From NCBI GenBank assembly GCA_025602915.1, contig JAHLJZ010000101.1, forward strand, positions 18,090-82,089: a stretch of DNA of 64,000 nucleotides, in the 5' to 3' direction. Of this stretch, positions 1-12,140 are shown one piece after another (the stretch's first letter is position 1; each line of letters starts with the position of its first letter). The notes below the pieces were generated by a model. That model searched no databases. It saw nothing but the letters and a program-made list of their open reading frames with translations, and was not told the DNA's origin. The translations under genes and the position numbers were made by a program. Source of the stretch: Paraphysoderma sedebokerense. Lineage: Eukaryota; Blastocladiomycota; Physodermatomycetes; Physodermatales; Physodermataceae.

Positions 1-890
1 AAGGGATTGAAGATGGCTATACCTGATTTTATATTGACCGAATCCAGCAACGTAGGGCGGTGTTTTACTCGAGGGAACAATCCTTGCCGTGCTCCTATCA
101 GCCAAAGCGAGATTCAGTTAGTTCCGGATTTACCAGCATAAAATACGGCTGGGGGCTTTATATGATACAAAAACGCTCTAGTAATATACCTTCTATCACT
201 ATTAGCGCATCTCTTAGAGTATTGATGCATCCAAAAAATGTTTCTCGCATTCTCGGGATTCAAAATTAACACCTATTTCGACAAGTTGAACGATGAATAT
301 CTGCTGCTTATCTTGTGCAACTTAATTCCATGCAAAGAACTTAGGAAGGGAATAATTTGAAGACATACGCAAGGATATCGGTAATATTGCTGGTCAAATA
401 TGAGAGTGGGAAGGGTGTAAATATCTCCTCAGGCAAGGCCAAAGAAATGTTCCGAAATGGTCGCCACAACTCAACGCGTGCTGCGAATTTTTAGCTTTGA
501 AGTGCCAGGACTAACTAACGGGTATACTCGACGGAGGGAATGGAGGAGTTATCTGCGACTGTGAGAAGTACAGCTTTTATAAGAAGGTTTACTATTGCTT
601 GGATACTTTTGAGCCTAACCGTCTCCTTTGTATGGAGGGCACTTCATCGAAGCGGAGCATTCCGACTTCCCGAGATGTGGCAGGGTGTGGCTATCGCAGA
701 CCGCCGAGTCCGGACAACCCCCCAAATTCTGCAAGAGGCAAGACCAGTCTAGAATGCAAGTCCTAATAAGTAAAAGCACAATGGTGTATTGCACCAAGGG
801 AGACTTCTTCCCCGGTCTCCAAGTCCATTCAACGACTATTCAACGATCAAGGAGTGTCCAGGGGCATCCACCCTCGTCGTTTGACTCCCA

Positions 891-920
891 GCTGACATCA
901 ACTGACATCAGCTGACATCA
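891..920. repeat. Short tandem repeat, three 10-bp units
   Basis: Three head-to-tail copies of RCTGACATCA (GCTGACATCA, ACTGACATCA, GCTGACATCA). Only the first base of the unit varies. No gene is nearby. Confidence 0.9.
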
Positions 921-1391
921 ACAAGGCAAGCATGTTCTGTCGGGCAACAAAGGGGCATTAAGGTATTGGCACAGATGCAATGAGATGCACAATTTATCAG
1001 CACCATATTTACCACATGTTTCTTGCAATATAAGTCCAGTAGTTATGCTGTTCACATGATTGAAACTTTACCCGAGTTCTCGAAATCTGATGACGAAATC
1101 ATACGTTTTCAAGTCGACGCGCCGCTCCACTGTCGACCCCTATCATTGCTATCCGCAGGAAAAATATAGCGCTCTGGGTCCGACGTCTGGACAGATCCAG
1201 CCCTTCATTGTTCCTTTTTTAGATATGTTATCGTCGCGACACCTAGCATACAATGGTGTACTAACTGGCATGGGCAGGTTTTTCAGTGGGCTCACATTTA
1301 ACGGGTAGCAGAAACTGGATAATATTTCTATGAGGATAACATTCCTAGGAATTGGTCTCGAGTTCGACAGAAGATAATCACATCAACTTGA

Positions 1392-1431
1392 TGCCACAAA
1401 CTTTGTGGCACCCGACATCATCGCGATGATG
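1392..1431. repeat. Two adjacent short palindromes
   Basis: TGCCACAAA-C-TTTGTGGCA (1392-1410) has nine paired bases around a single central base. CATCATCGCGATGATG (1416-1431) is a perfect 16-bp palindrome. They are five bases apart. They might be protein-binding sites, hairpins or the relic of a mobile-element end; nothing in the flanks decides. Confidence 0.85.
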
Positions 1432-4427
1432 AGGACCTGAATTTAGTCATATTCTCCAAAATATGTTCTTCTGTCTCTTTATGCAGCGTTTTAATATGCT
1501 TTTTAGGGTAAGGGACTATTTGTTTTGATTAATATAATGTTATCGTCATAACTTTGAACTGATAAAAATTGTAAGTCGTACCCACAGGATTGACTGAACG
1601 CCATTACATGCTGAACAAATGAATGATAATTTATTAAAGAGTTACAGACTGAAAAAAACAAAAAAAAACAAATATCGGAATCAAAGAGTCATCTATCTGT
1701 CGTTCGACCGCTTGTCACTTTTTCCAGCGGGCGTACGCTTCATAAAGGTACTAAACTTTTAACTTCATCAATTTCGACAATTCACATTCTGACTTTGACG
1801 TCAACGACTTCTGCAGTTAGTTCCTTGAATTCACAAATCAGAATCAAAAAGTGTTCCCCTTTCAGATTCAGATGGATCATTGTACAATTTGGGTGGAGTA
1901 TTCTTATCTCACCTTCTCAAGCCGTTTCGAGAACGGTCTCGGGTCTGCAATCTTGTAAACGCAATATCACGGCATCGGTCTCAGGAATGGATATAGTTCC
2001 AGTCAAATCTCGACCGTTGACAACTTGACGTTAGATGAAAAAAGAGACATGCCCAAGTCACTCGTAAGTTTATTCTGGGTATAGGCGTAAGCATTTTCAT
2101 AACACACAAAGGAAGCGTCAAACGAATTTCGCTTGCTCGTGTTGGTTAAGGTTTGCTGCAAAGGATTGTTGCAGATTATTGCGTTCAACCAACATATTGC
2201 GGCATTTTTGTGAGCTGTCGCAGCCGCCTCTAGATGTATCAATTACCAGCTGCGACTTGGAGGTTCGAATTGGTCCTTCAAATTCATAATCAGGTCATTT
2301 CAACATTGAGCATCGATTCCATCGACGTTTTGCCTCAAAGAAGGTCGAAATTAGCCGGATGATGATGAAAGACAGGACGCATCGAAAGTTCGCAAGTTCT
2401 GTCGCCCGGACATAGTTTCTCCGCTAATCGACTACTGTGTAGCTACAGTAACAGAATATCAACAGCATGTCAGAACTGAGCTGCTAATTTGTTCACTTAT
2501 TTCGCCTAGTTGATTTTTAGAACTGCATTCGACCTTCTAGCTAGTCTTTGTTCTAACCCTTCCGACTGGCATCTTGGGAACAATACATTTGGATGAAAGT
2601 AAACTAGGATCCATGCTTTCTGTCGGCGTTTTTTTGCTTTCCTTTAATGGGTCTTTGAATATTTGTTGAAGAGGTAGCGAAAGAGTTAAAGAAAGTTATC
2701 GTCATCGAAAAATTCAAGGTACGGATTCCAATATGTACCCCTTTTGTCCATAGGTTGACATTTATGTCGCAATTTCAGTTTATCATCAATAAGAAGCTAG
2801 AGTAATTTGTTGCTCAGAAGACGACCTTATCACTCTCAATCTTTTATTCATTCTGCAATGCTATGATGGGTTTGAGGATGCAACAGCGTCTTGGTGCTGA
2901 ACAACCGAAACTGAAATCGACAACAACGACAAGAACAAATTCTGCTTTCTGATTACTCTTCCAGTTCCCGTAGTTCCTCTTACTGAAACCTGCCCGTTAT
3001 TCAATTAGAGTAAAGCGCAATGAGGCTTCCATGTGTCTCGACCTGATAAAATTCAACGCATAAATCCAAAATTTCAGTCTTTAGCGACGCGTTTCGTCTC
3101 CAACTTCTATGAGATGATTCATTGTTCAAACTTTGAAGGTTAGTCACCGAGTAATATTATTCATTCAGTGAACTCAGACTTAATGTTGACAATTTCACAG
3201 GTACTCCATATAGAGCTTGCGAAGATTGATTCGACAGTTTCAAATAATGTTAGTTGAAATAATCAAAAACTAACGGAAAAAGGAAGCCTAATCAAATTCC
3301 GATCGAGTATGATGCTCCAACAGTGAGATACGGAGATCTAGACTGAACATTCATTTTACACTCATAAAACAGAGAATTTGTCAGAATCTTGGTTGAGAGA
3401 CAGGTAATTGAAAGACTTTTATTTCCATTGTTGAACGTATATTGATATTCCTGTCTTGTTAGGCTTCATACTGCCGTGTGCCGACCAGAATCGGAATGAT
3501 GAAGGCACACATCAAAGCGTTGTGCCTGGATTCTTGAGGCCACAGAAATCGCATTAAAAGTCCAGACCCCATCGACAAGTAAGACTAACGAATCGTCTCT
3601 TGTTGCGGACACATCATACATTACAGAAACGTATGAGGAAGCTTATGTGGATACATAACGCCGTCGTGCTATCTTCAAGAAGGTAGAATTGAAGTGGCAA
3701 GTGAAAACCAGGATTGGGTGCACAGTTTCTCTCAAACTCGATATGGAGTTGCAACGAGCTGGCTTAAACCTTGGTCTATGTTACTATTTCAACCCTCTCC
3801 TTGATGTTTGTTAAGCAAAAACCCTTAGATTTATTAGCAGAACAGTTGGCCAACACAAATTCTTGGTCCGTCTCTTTCGACACGGCTAGCTCGGTGATGG
3901 TGACGTGGCTGAATCATTATATCCATTTCAGTGTGCTTTACGAAATAAATATCTTAAAATTTTCTTGTTTTTAATCGACTATTTCAAATCATCTATTCAA
4001 TGTAAAGCACTTGGATCATTTGGATATTCAATCCCACAATTCATATAATCTTTTAGAATCTGAAAACCAAATTCGTCATTCGTTTACAATTTATCGGCGT
4101 AGTTGGTTGCTCATTATTGAGTAAAACCAAGAATTAAGGTATCTGTAAAATTGTTAACGATAATAGCGAGGTTGAATGTTCTGAGTCAAGCTCGTTTCCC
4201 AAGTTCCAACGTTCTCCATTGAAAGTGACGTCACATGACGGGGCGAGTCTTTCTACTATTTTTCAACTGCCGCAAATTCCGTTTATATCTCTTTTACCTG
4301 AAATTCTGAATACATTTAACGAATACCCGTTACCCGAACAACACATAATCTTTGTTCTCGTCATCTTATCAACCCTTCACGTTTAGTTTACTGTACTCTA
4401 CAGCGACACTGCGACGGTCTGGGAAAC

Positions 4428-6825
4428 ATGGCGACCAAATTTAGAGTTGTCCTTCGCAATATTAAGGCCCAAAATTTATTGATCAAAGATACAAAAACTA
4501 AAAGTAGCGACCCATATTTGAAAGGCAATTTCGATAATTTTAAAACATTCCAAACAGAAGTTGTTCCCAAAAGTTTGTAGTTAAGTTTACGATGACGTTG
4601 AAGTTAACTCATGAACTTGAGACTAAAATTTGTATATCGATGTTGATTTCTTTTCTTGGGTAGATTTAAATCCGGAATTTAAATTCGAGACGACGTTTTT
4701 CTATGAGACTAGATTCCCGAATAGACTTCATGAAAAGATGTTTAAAATTGAAGTCTTCGATAAAGACAAGTATTCCTCAGATGACTTTATGGGTATGTCA
4801 CCCCCATTTTTTTTCATACACTCCAACATTGTCTCACCTACTTTTGACTTTAAATACTCAGGTTCTATCGAAATCGGTAAGAATTTTATGCAAAATGAAT
4901 ATGGGTTGTCATGTTACCGTTTAGTTTTTGATGTTGACTTTTTACGTCGAAAAGACCTCCATACGTTAGCCACCGGTCCTGTCCGTCATGACATTCTCAT
5001 TCGAGAATTCGGTAAACCAGCTGGACGATTATCCTTTGATTTGGAAATGGATTTATGGGATGATGTCGTCGTTACATTAAAAGATATCAATTGTGATCTC
5101 ACCGGTATAGAAAGTTGGTTAAGCCACGATACGATTGATCCTTACATGAAAGTGTTTTTTGATTTTCAGTAAGTAGTTTTAATTGTGACTCTGGATTGGT
5201 GTAGAGCGTACGAATTGCTTACAAGGTTGTTGGGAACTTGGTTTTTAGGCCAGATAATTTTGTAAAGACAACGTCGTGTAAGAACACGCTTAAACCATGT
5301 TGGTCTGATACGAAACAGCTGGTTTTTAAAGCCCCTGCCAGGGTGAGTTATTTTATTTCAGATTTTGACTGTTATGGGTTTTGGTATTGTCTCTTGATTG
5401 TATGGCTAATTTGAAATCCGTGATAGCAAATTGTGAAGGGATCTGTCACGTTTACTCTCCTGGCTGACAAAACTATGACGAAAGATCCGTATCTTGGAGA
5501 AGCTAATGTATGGAGATATTTAGACAATCTTACCGTCATAGCGTTTGAACTAATATGGTTTTGATAACCACGTATAGCTCAAGATTGAACCCTTCATCAA
5601 CCGGACGGATGAACTACAAAAATTTAAAATAGAGTTAAAGAAACGAGATGGGAGTGCGTGGAGGCAGGATCAAAGTTATGTTGAAGGATTCGTGTTTATG
5701 AAGAATCTGCCATGGTTAGCGCAAATGGCTAGAGGAACGCATACGGAGATTGGTTTGTTTCTTTCTTTCGAGTGATGCTTTTTTTGACGTGCGAAACTAA
5801 AGGTTGTTGTAGGCATTAATGACGGTGAACCGCTTGGTCCAAAGTTTCCTACTCCCAAAAGTTACAAGCCCGGGACGACATCGCCGACGTCAGGCAACAC
5901 TTCTAACGGTGTCTCTAATGTCGCAGCCAATACATCTTCAAGTCCGAGTCAAAGTACGAATCCGGTATCTCCGATGAGTAATACTACCGCAACAACGACT
6001 GTTACAAATCAGCCCCCGTATCCGTCCTCTGGTAGTACTCCACCGTACGGCTCTGCATCGGCGGCTGCCAATGAGTATAGCACATACGGGGCACAAGCGC
6101 AGACGATGCCGACTGTGGCACTGCCGGCGCCGGTCGCTTCAAATTCTCATTCGTCTTCAGTTCAATCACCACCGTATCCCACTGTTATTCATCGACCACC
6201 GTCTCCTAGTATTCCACCTTACCCAACCTCTGTTCCTACGAATATCCCGCCGTACCCTACGAACAACGCTGCACCACTACCGACAGTGTACCCACCGACT
6301 TCCCCGAATTTGATGCCGCAAGCCTATCCACCTCCTGCCGTCAGTCCACCTTCCCCGTATTCTTCACGGCCGTCATCGTTTATTCAACCTACTTATCCAC
6401 CTGCAGGTCCAAGTCTCAATATTCCGCCCATGACGATGCCGACGTTACAACATCCGAACGCTGCTGGATCGGCGTCGACGTCACCTTATTCCTCACTGAA
6501 CAGACCACAGGCCAATCAACCCCAGTATCCATCTGCGGCTCCCATTTATCCCGCTTACCCTCCAACTCAATACGACGCAGCTCCGTCAGCTCCACCTGCC
6601 ATTCCCTCCGGTGCTCCGCAATATCCGGCTTACAATTCCTCTGCCCCCAATTATGTTGCGTACCCTAACCAACCGGGGAACTCGGCCTTGATGTACCCGC
6701 CACAACAAAATGCTCCGTATCCACCTGTTTCTCAACAGACAGGAGGAATGCCTGGCAATGTGTATCCACCTCCAGCTGTTTACCCACCCGCGCAAAGTCA
6801 GCAGGGTACTTGGGGCCGGCAGTAG
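4428..6825 (+). CDS. C2-domain protein with long Pro/Tyr-rich tail
   Basis: Model of eight exons: 4428-4572, 4664-4792, 4862-4876, 4925-5168, 5249-5342, 5427-5507, 5578-5752, 5813-6825; 631 residues, phases consistent throughout. The N-terminal half carries repeated C2-like elements: a strand followed by SSDPYLKG, then KNLNPEFKFE, a later KNTLKPCW, and TKDPYLGEAN. C2 folds commonly bind phospholipid membranes, often with calcium, through aspartates of this kind. From about residue 330 the protein is low complexity, rich in PPYP, YPPP and Ser, and ends at residue 631. There is no signal peptide or membrane segment, so a cytosolic protein recruited to membranes is likely; this role is inferred. 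Exon 3 is only 15 nt; the two introns around it are 3n long, so retention would keep the frame. The start ATG at 4428 begins the first C2 strand. Confidence 0.8.
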
Positions 6826-7922
6826 TGTCAATGAAAACCGTTTTCACTTGGTCATAGTGACTTTTACGTTAGAGATGGGTTGCAGCGAAGAGTGAACTAT
6901 AGATATTTTAAAGAGTTTACTAGGTGTGCTTCTTGACAACTGTATTGAGAATGGTTTTTATTAGAGATAATGATCGTGAAGTGAATATATGATTACGTTT
7001 TATATAGATATTTATTTAATAAACTACAAGCGCAGGAAATGTTGTTTGTGCTTTGTAAATGAATTTTGCTCTGATTGCCGTGATGAATTCTCATTTCACA
7101 TGTACAAGATTGGTTGGTCGATTGAACTGTGAATCACTGGGTTGAAAATTCACCCACTGGGTCACCATTCACCGACTGGCTAGGAGAAGAAGTCTAGAAC
7201 ACTTTACATGACTGTGGCCGGGTATTTACAGTTGCTGGGATGTGTGATTCTGTTGGGGTTCTAGAACAAGAGGGGAAATTGGGATTTGGATAGATACAGA
7301 GTCAATCTGGTGCTGTATGACCTATCGCGGATGAAATCGACGAAGGACGATCTCGCACAATCCATGTCGAGATGATGTGTAGTGGATGAGTGCGGGTAAA
7401 TCGCTGTGTGTCGTCGTGGGTGTGACTCTATTAGGGCTCTGTTCTTTTTTCTTCTGTTCCATTCTCTTCTGTGGTGTTCCATGCGGTTCCCGTATATGCA
7501 TATGGGTAGACATGGGATGACAGATCGCGATGTCACGTGAGCAGATTATGCTTGTGCGGCAAGGGCCATGGCTCCATGCGGCATCGCTCCACTTTGACAA
7601 TGGTTCATGTCTATTCCCTCAGTATTCCCTCTCTCGGCTCTCCGTCGAATTCCAATAGTATTCCCTCCCTCGCACTCCCTCGCATTCCAGACCCCCATTG
7701 TTCTCGCGCGGCCTCACTAGATATACGCCCGCCCATCGCTCATTCCATCACTGATCACTCTGCACACACAACGACTCTCTCACTCGCAAGAGTCCAGACC
7801 CGCTTTCCCGCATTCTCCGTTCCCTATACCCCTATGCTCTCGGCCTTGCTATAGATAAAACGCTCCCTTCTCCGCTCCGTCCCCTCTCCCAAGTCCGACC
7901 TTCATACCCCAATCTATAAATC
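6826..7922. promoter_or_regulatory. Intergenic region: 3' UTR of C2 gene and 5' region of first kinase
   Basis: A polyadenylation-like AATAAA lies at 7018-7023, about 190 bases past the C2 stop codon. The last 300 bases before the kinase are pyrimidine-rich on the + strand, with repeated TATTCCCTC and CCCTCGC words around 7615-7690. No convincing TATA box is seen; CTATAAATC directly precedes the start codon and is too close to act as one. No gene is supported. Confidence 0.5.
7018..7023 (+). terminator. Polyadenylation signal of C2 gene
   Basis: AATAAA about 190 bases past the stop codon of the C2-domain gene. Confidence 0.45.
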
Positions 7923-10799
7923 ATGGACGCTGACTTTGCCGATTCGGGCCCTGGTGTGTATATCCCCTTTCCTCTTCTTTGTCGACCGCTTTCGAGAAAA
8001 TATAATCTCATCCCTGGTGCTTCCTTTGTGTTCAGGTACCAATCCAAGTTTCACGAAATGCCAAGCCTCCGAACCGCACACCTTTGACAACCACGACATC
8101 TCCGGTCGACCCTTGAAGCGTCGGCGAACCGAGGAACCGTGGAATACAGACTATTTCCTTGAACACATCACCGACGCTACAAGGAGATGGGATATTCAAA
8201 GCGGTGTTCTCATGTGGAGCTCGAAAATTGAAGTTTTACTCGGTTACGACGTTAAAGATATTCCAGTGTCCATTGATTGGTGGCGGCATTCCATCCATCC
8301 GGATGATCGACAACGCATCACCGACAGTTTGGATGCCTTTTTCGAAATGACGAGCCAGTATTGGAATGAAGAGTACCGCTACAGAATTTCGTCCGGCGGT
8401 TACATCACGATTGTGGACCGTTTGCAAATCATTCGAGACCAGGATGGCAAAGCCGTGACAGTCGTCGGGGCAATGTTTAATCCTCTGCAACGATGTCAAC
8501 TAGACGAAGCCCTCAATTCACCGAGAGCACAGTTGATGCGGGATATTCGTCAAGGAAAGATTTCATCGGATGAACTGCGGTATCAGACTCAGCTGATCAA
8601 AACCATCACGGATAACACGACATCCGGCTTATTCATGATGGATGCAAAGGGCCGTCCAACGGTAAGCTAGAATCGATTCAAAATTCTAACGCATTAAATT
8701 GTGAACTCACATGCTTATCTTTTCTCTGCAGTTCATGAACCCCGCCTCTGAGAAAATAACAGGATACAAACTCTCTGAAATCTCTTCTCGTCCCCTACAC
8801 TATGCTGTCCATTATAAGAGACCCGACGGTTCTTACTATCCAATGGAAGAGTGCCCCGTTGACAACTCCCAAGCAGCCCTAGTCCCTATGCAAAATCAGG
8901 AAGAAATCTTTGTCGATAAATACGGTCGTCTTTTCCCGGTAATTTGGTCCATCGCCCCACTCGAGAAGGACAATAAAACAGTCGGCGCAGTACTCGAATT
9001 CAGAGACGTCACGCACGAAAAAGCTGCGCAGGCAGAACGACTCAAAACCAAGCTCGAGGCGGAGCAACAGCTCGTTAGAGCACAAGAGGCAGAGAGTCAT
9101 CGTCGTATGCTCACTGAATTCATCGATTACGTTTGCCATGAAATAAGAAACCCATTACATGGAATCGCTGCCAGTACTGAATTTCTCACCTCCACCTTCC
9201 TGCATCTCCAACAAGCCGTTGACTCCAAAGCGTCTGATGCTTTCAAGAAAGCTCTTAGTGAGGGGCAACAGCATTTAGAAAGCATTCGACAATGTGTGGA
9301 TCATCAAACATTGATCACGAATAACGTCCTCGATTTATCACGATTCGAAGCTGGGCAAGTCGATTTATGCAATGAAGTGTTTGAACCGTGCTCGTTGATG
9401 CGACAAACTATCAATATTATTCGTGGTAGAATCATCGAAAAGAAGATAAAACTACGGGAGGTTTGTTTGAGTGGTCAACCAGGTGACGAAAAGGATATAA
9501 GAAAGTATTTAGTGAAAGGCGACCTCACGAGATTGCGTCAGCTTTTATTGAACTTGGTCGGCAACGCTATCAAGTTCACGCCTGAGAATGGGGAGATTGA
9601 AGTGCGTCTCGATAAATTGACGAGACAAGATTCTGTGGTGACATTGGTTGGAGCCGTCAGTGATACCGGAGTAGGAATGACACCTGATGAGCAGTGGCAT
9701 GTCTTTCAGCGGTTTTATCAGTCTAATAAAAAGATTAGTTCCGAATACGGTGGGTCAGGCTTAGGTAAGCAGTGGTGTCACGCTTTTTATAATTAGGTTT
9801 AATCATAACTGTCTTTTTGGATGTTTAAACTTATGTTATGGTTGTTTCTTTATTCATGGTTTCCCTCGTCATCAGGTCTCAATATATGCGACCAGATCGT
9901 AAAACTTATGAATGGTTCGATCCAAGTTACGTCCGAGAAAAACGTTGGGTCTACCTTCAAGTTCACAGTTCAACTCTCCATCCCAACGGAATCTGAAATC
10001 CAGGCTTATTTAGCGTCACGCAAATACACTGCGCAAGAAACCTCACATCCTCCGACGCCCGTACAATCCCCTCCTCCTGACTCACTTTCTTCCTCGTTAA
10101 AAGACAAAAAAGATCACGTCGCACGACAAGATTCACACGCTGCAATTACCAAACGGATAAAAAAAGTGTTAGTCGTGGAAGATAACAAGATCAATCAAAA
10201 GATCGTTACCAAATATTTATCTAAATTAGGTTACGTCTATGCTGTTGCGAATAATGGGTTAGAAGCTGTGAATATGTATATTGAAAGACTGCGGTCGTGT
10301 CATGGGTCCGGTGAAGATGGACATTTCGATTTCGTGTTGATGGATATGGAAATGCCAGTGATGGATGGTTCGTTCTGGACTTCGTTCGCTCACTTGTGTT
10401 TTGTATCTGAATCTTATATTTTTATGTGTTACATTCTCTTTAGGGAGGGAAGCCACCAAACGCATTCGTGAATTCGAAGACTCCTTGTCCACGTCATCTT
10501 CGTTCCAGCCATCCCAGTCAGAGTTTACCCCGTCCTCACCGCTATCACCCTCACCGTCCTCCTTCCCGCAAAATTCATCCTCCCAAACTCCCATTTCGAC
10601 GTCCACCTCATCACACACCCCTCCTCATTCTACCCACGCCAAAAGAACCCCAATCGTAGCGTTAAGTGGGAACGCCCGGGACGAAAAAATCAAAGAAGCT
10701 CTGGATTGCGGTGTAGACGATTACCTCATTAAACCTTGTAACCAACAAGTCTTGGAAAAAATGATTCAAAAATGGGAACATGAAGTCAATGCTAGTTGA
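7923..10799 (+). CDS. Soluble hybrid histidine kinase, copy 1
   Basis: Five exons: 7923-7953, 8036-8661, 8732-9764, 9876-10367, 10444-10799; 845 residues. Order: short N-terminus with KRRR basic patch; PAS domain (about 45-190, WWRHSIHPDD typical of PAS_3); second PAS (about 205-315); coiled-coil linker; HisKA with H-box DYVCHEIRNPLHG, phospho-accepting His at 355; HATPase with N-box NLVGNAIKF (493-501), G1 box DTGVGM, G2 box GGSGLG; receiver with VLVVEDNKINQ, phospho-accepting Asp 720 in LMDMEMP, ALSGN and the Lys of YLIKPC. All catalytic residues are present, so it should autophosphorylate and pass phosphate to its own receiver and then to an HPt protein not in this window. No membrane helix is seen: a cytosolic sensor. 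The first exon is only 31 nt. Receiver strands beta3 and beta4 are separated by a roughly 50-residue Ser/Pro insertion. Confidence 0.93.
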
Positions 10800-12140
10800 C
10801 AATTCAAATCAATTGAGGAATCGTCAGTGGCAGTGTAACATTTTGTCAATTGTAATCTTATTGTAAGTTTTCAAAAGTACTCAGTAACTCGAGTGCAGAT
10901 AGTTTGTTTATACCTAGTTTGCGGATATATCGCAACAGTACCGATCGGGTTTGAGTAGCGTGTTAGTTTTAAAACTTAATTTCGGTATCATTGATGAGTG
11001 TGTAGTTGGTACAATCTTGTTGTTTATATATATAAAGTTGTAATCATATTCTCATTATACCTTTGACTTTTGAAGTACACCAATATCTTTTTGTTAGGTA
11101 TCCCTATCAGTACAGACGTTTTTGATTTACTCGCCAAAGAATTGACCAACTGTTAAAAAAATTAAAACTGATCGTGGTATCGGGCCATTCAATATTCCCG
11201 AATTTCGACTTTTGGTAGTCAAATTGTTATTTTCAATCCCACTGTTTGTCATGTTTCAATGCCTTCCGATTTCAGTGTTAAAAAACGAAGCGAGGCCTTT
11301 TGCCAAGGGTCCAGGGCCTCAGTGCGGATCCAACTTCTAAGCCTGCTTTCGATTTACATCGAATCTGACATGTCGGTCTAGATCATTCAGATCAGGAAGA
11401 GGCGAAAACGAGCGTGAATTTGTGACCACTGACCAGTGTAGTATTCACTCTTGTGCAAATTCGATCAAGCAGTATGTGGACTATGTGTGTTGCATAATTG
11501 CATTTGGCATCGGCGATGCGCAGGAGAAAATAGAGAGAAGCTAACGTGGCAACTGTCATGTTCATATCCATGAATTTTTGACGGTTGTACAATCGGGGTT
11601 AAGACCTTGCATCGATGTGCAACGTGTATAGCAGTAAAAAAATAGACGGCTTGCATCGGTACTACTTGGCGGGCAAAACTGGGCAAAAGTTCTCGGTTTG
11701 CGATATATGCATGTTATGACTGATAAGAAACATTCTCAGGGAGCATTCGATTGTGTATCTGACAACAGGAACAATTGGACAATCAGACAATCCGCTCCGT
11801 CTGTTTATCTTGTTGATGGGTTACTCTATTGTCACTATAGGATGAAAGACGTCATGCCTCATGGTCGCAATACAGTCGAGAATCTAGCCTCGAGTTCTGT
11901 CTTGTTATAGGTGATCTCCTGCGATCTCTTGTATTATCTTCAGGCGGTTACATCCATATACGTCAAACAAGAATCCCTCCCCACAGTCCAGATGCCTCAT
12001 CTAGATGCGGTCATCGACCTTCTCCTTCTTCCTTGGCTGTTACATGTTTGCACGTCTTTTATGCTTAGCCCGTCCTTATAAAAAGGAGGGTTTCCCTCCT
12101 TCAACTTTGAATATTTTTTACCGTCCGCATGTCATATATC
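10800..12140. other. Intergenic region between kinases 1 and 2
   Basis: No gene is supported. A 14-base word, ATGAGTGTGTAGTT at 10994-11007, recurs exactly after kinase 3 (18997-19010). A TATA box lies at the downstream end (12077-12085). Short minus-strand frames near 11392-11686 look random. Confidence 0.5.
12077..12085 (+). promoter_or_regulatory. TATA box of kinase 2
   Basis: TATAAAAAG sits 64 bases upstream of the kinase 2 start codon at 12141, a usual distance for a TATA box with a short 5' UTR. Kinases 1 and 3 have no comparable element at this distance, so promoter types may differ within the cluster. Confidence 0.6.

Larger units (their letters stand above)
1..4427. other. Gene-poor region, no supported gene
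   Basis: No open frame here exceeds about 95 codons and none resembles a known family. Codon structure typical of the neighbouring genes is absent. The stretch holds a three-unit 10-bp repeat (891-920), two adjacent palindromes (1392-1431) and a short A-rich tract near 1650. It could hold decayed sequence or long intergenic DNA; I see no transposon domain or RNA gene in it. Confidence 0.6.

Noticed and set aside
2240-2290. Possible tRNA B-box (GGTTCGAATTGG)
   Set aside because: Does not match the B-box end (ANTCC) and no A-box or cloverleaf can be drawn upstream.
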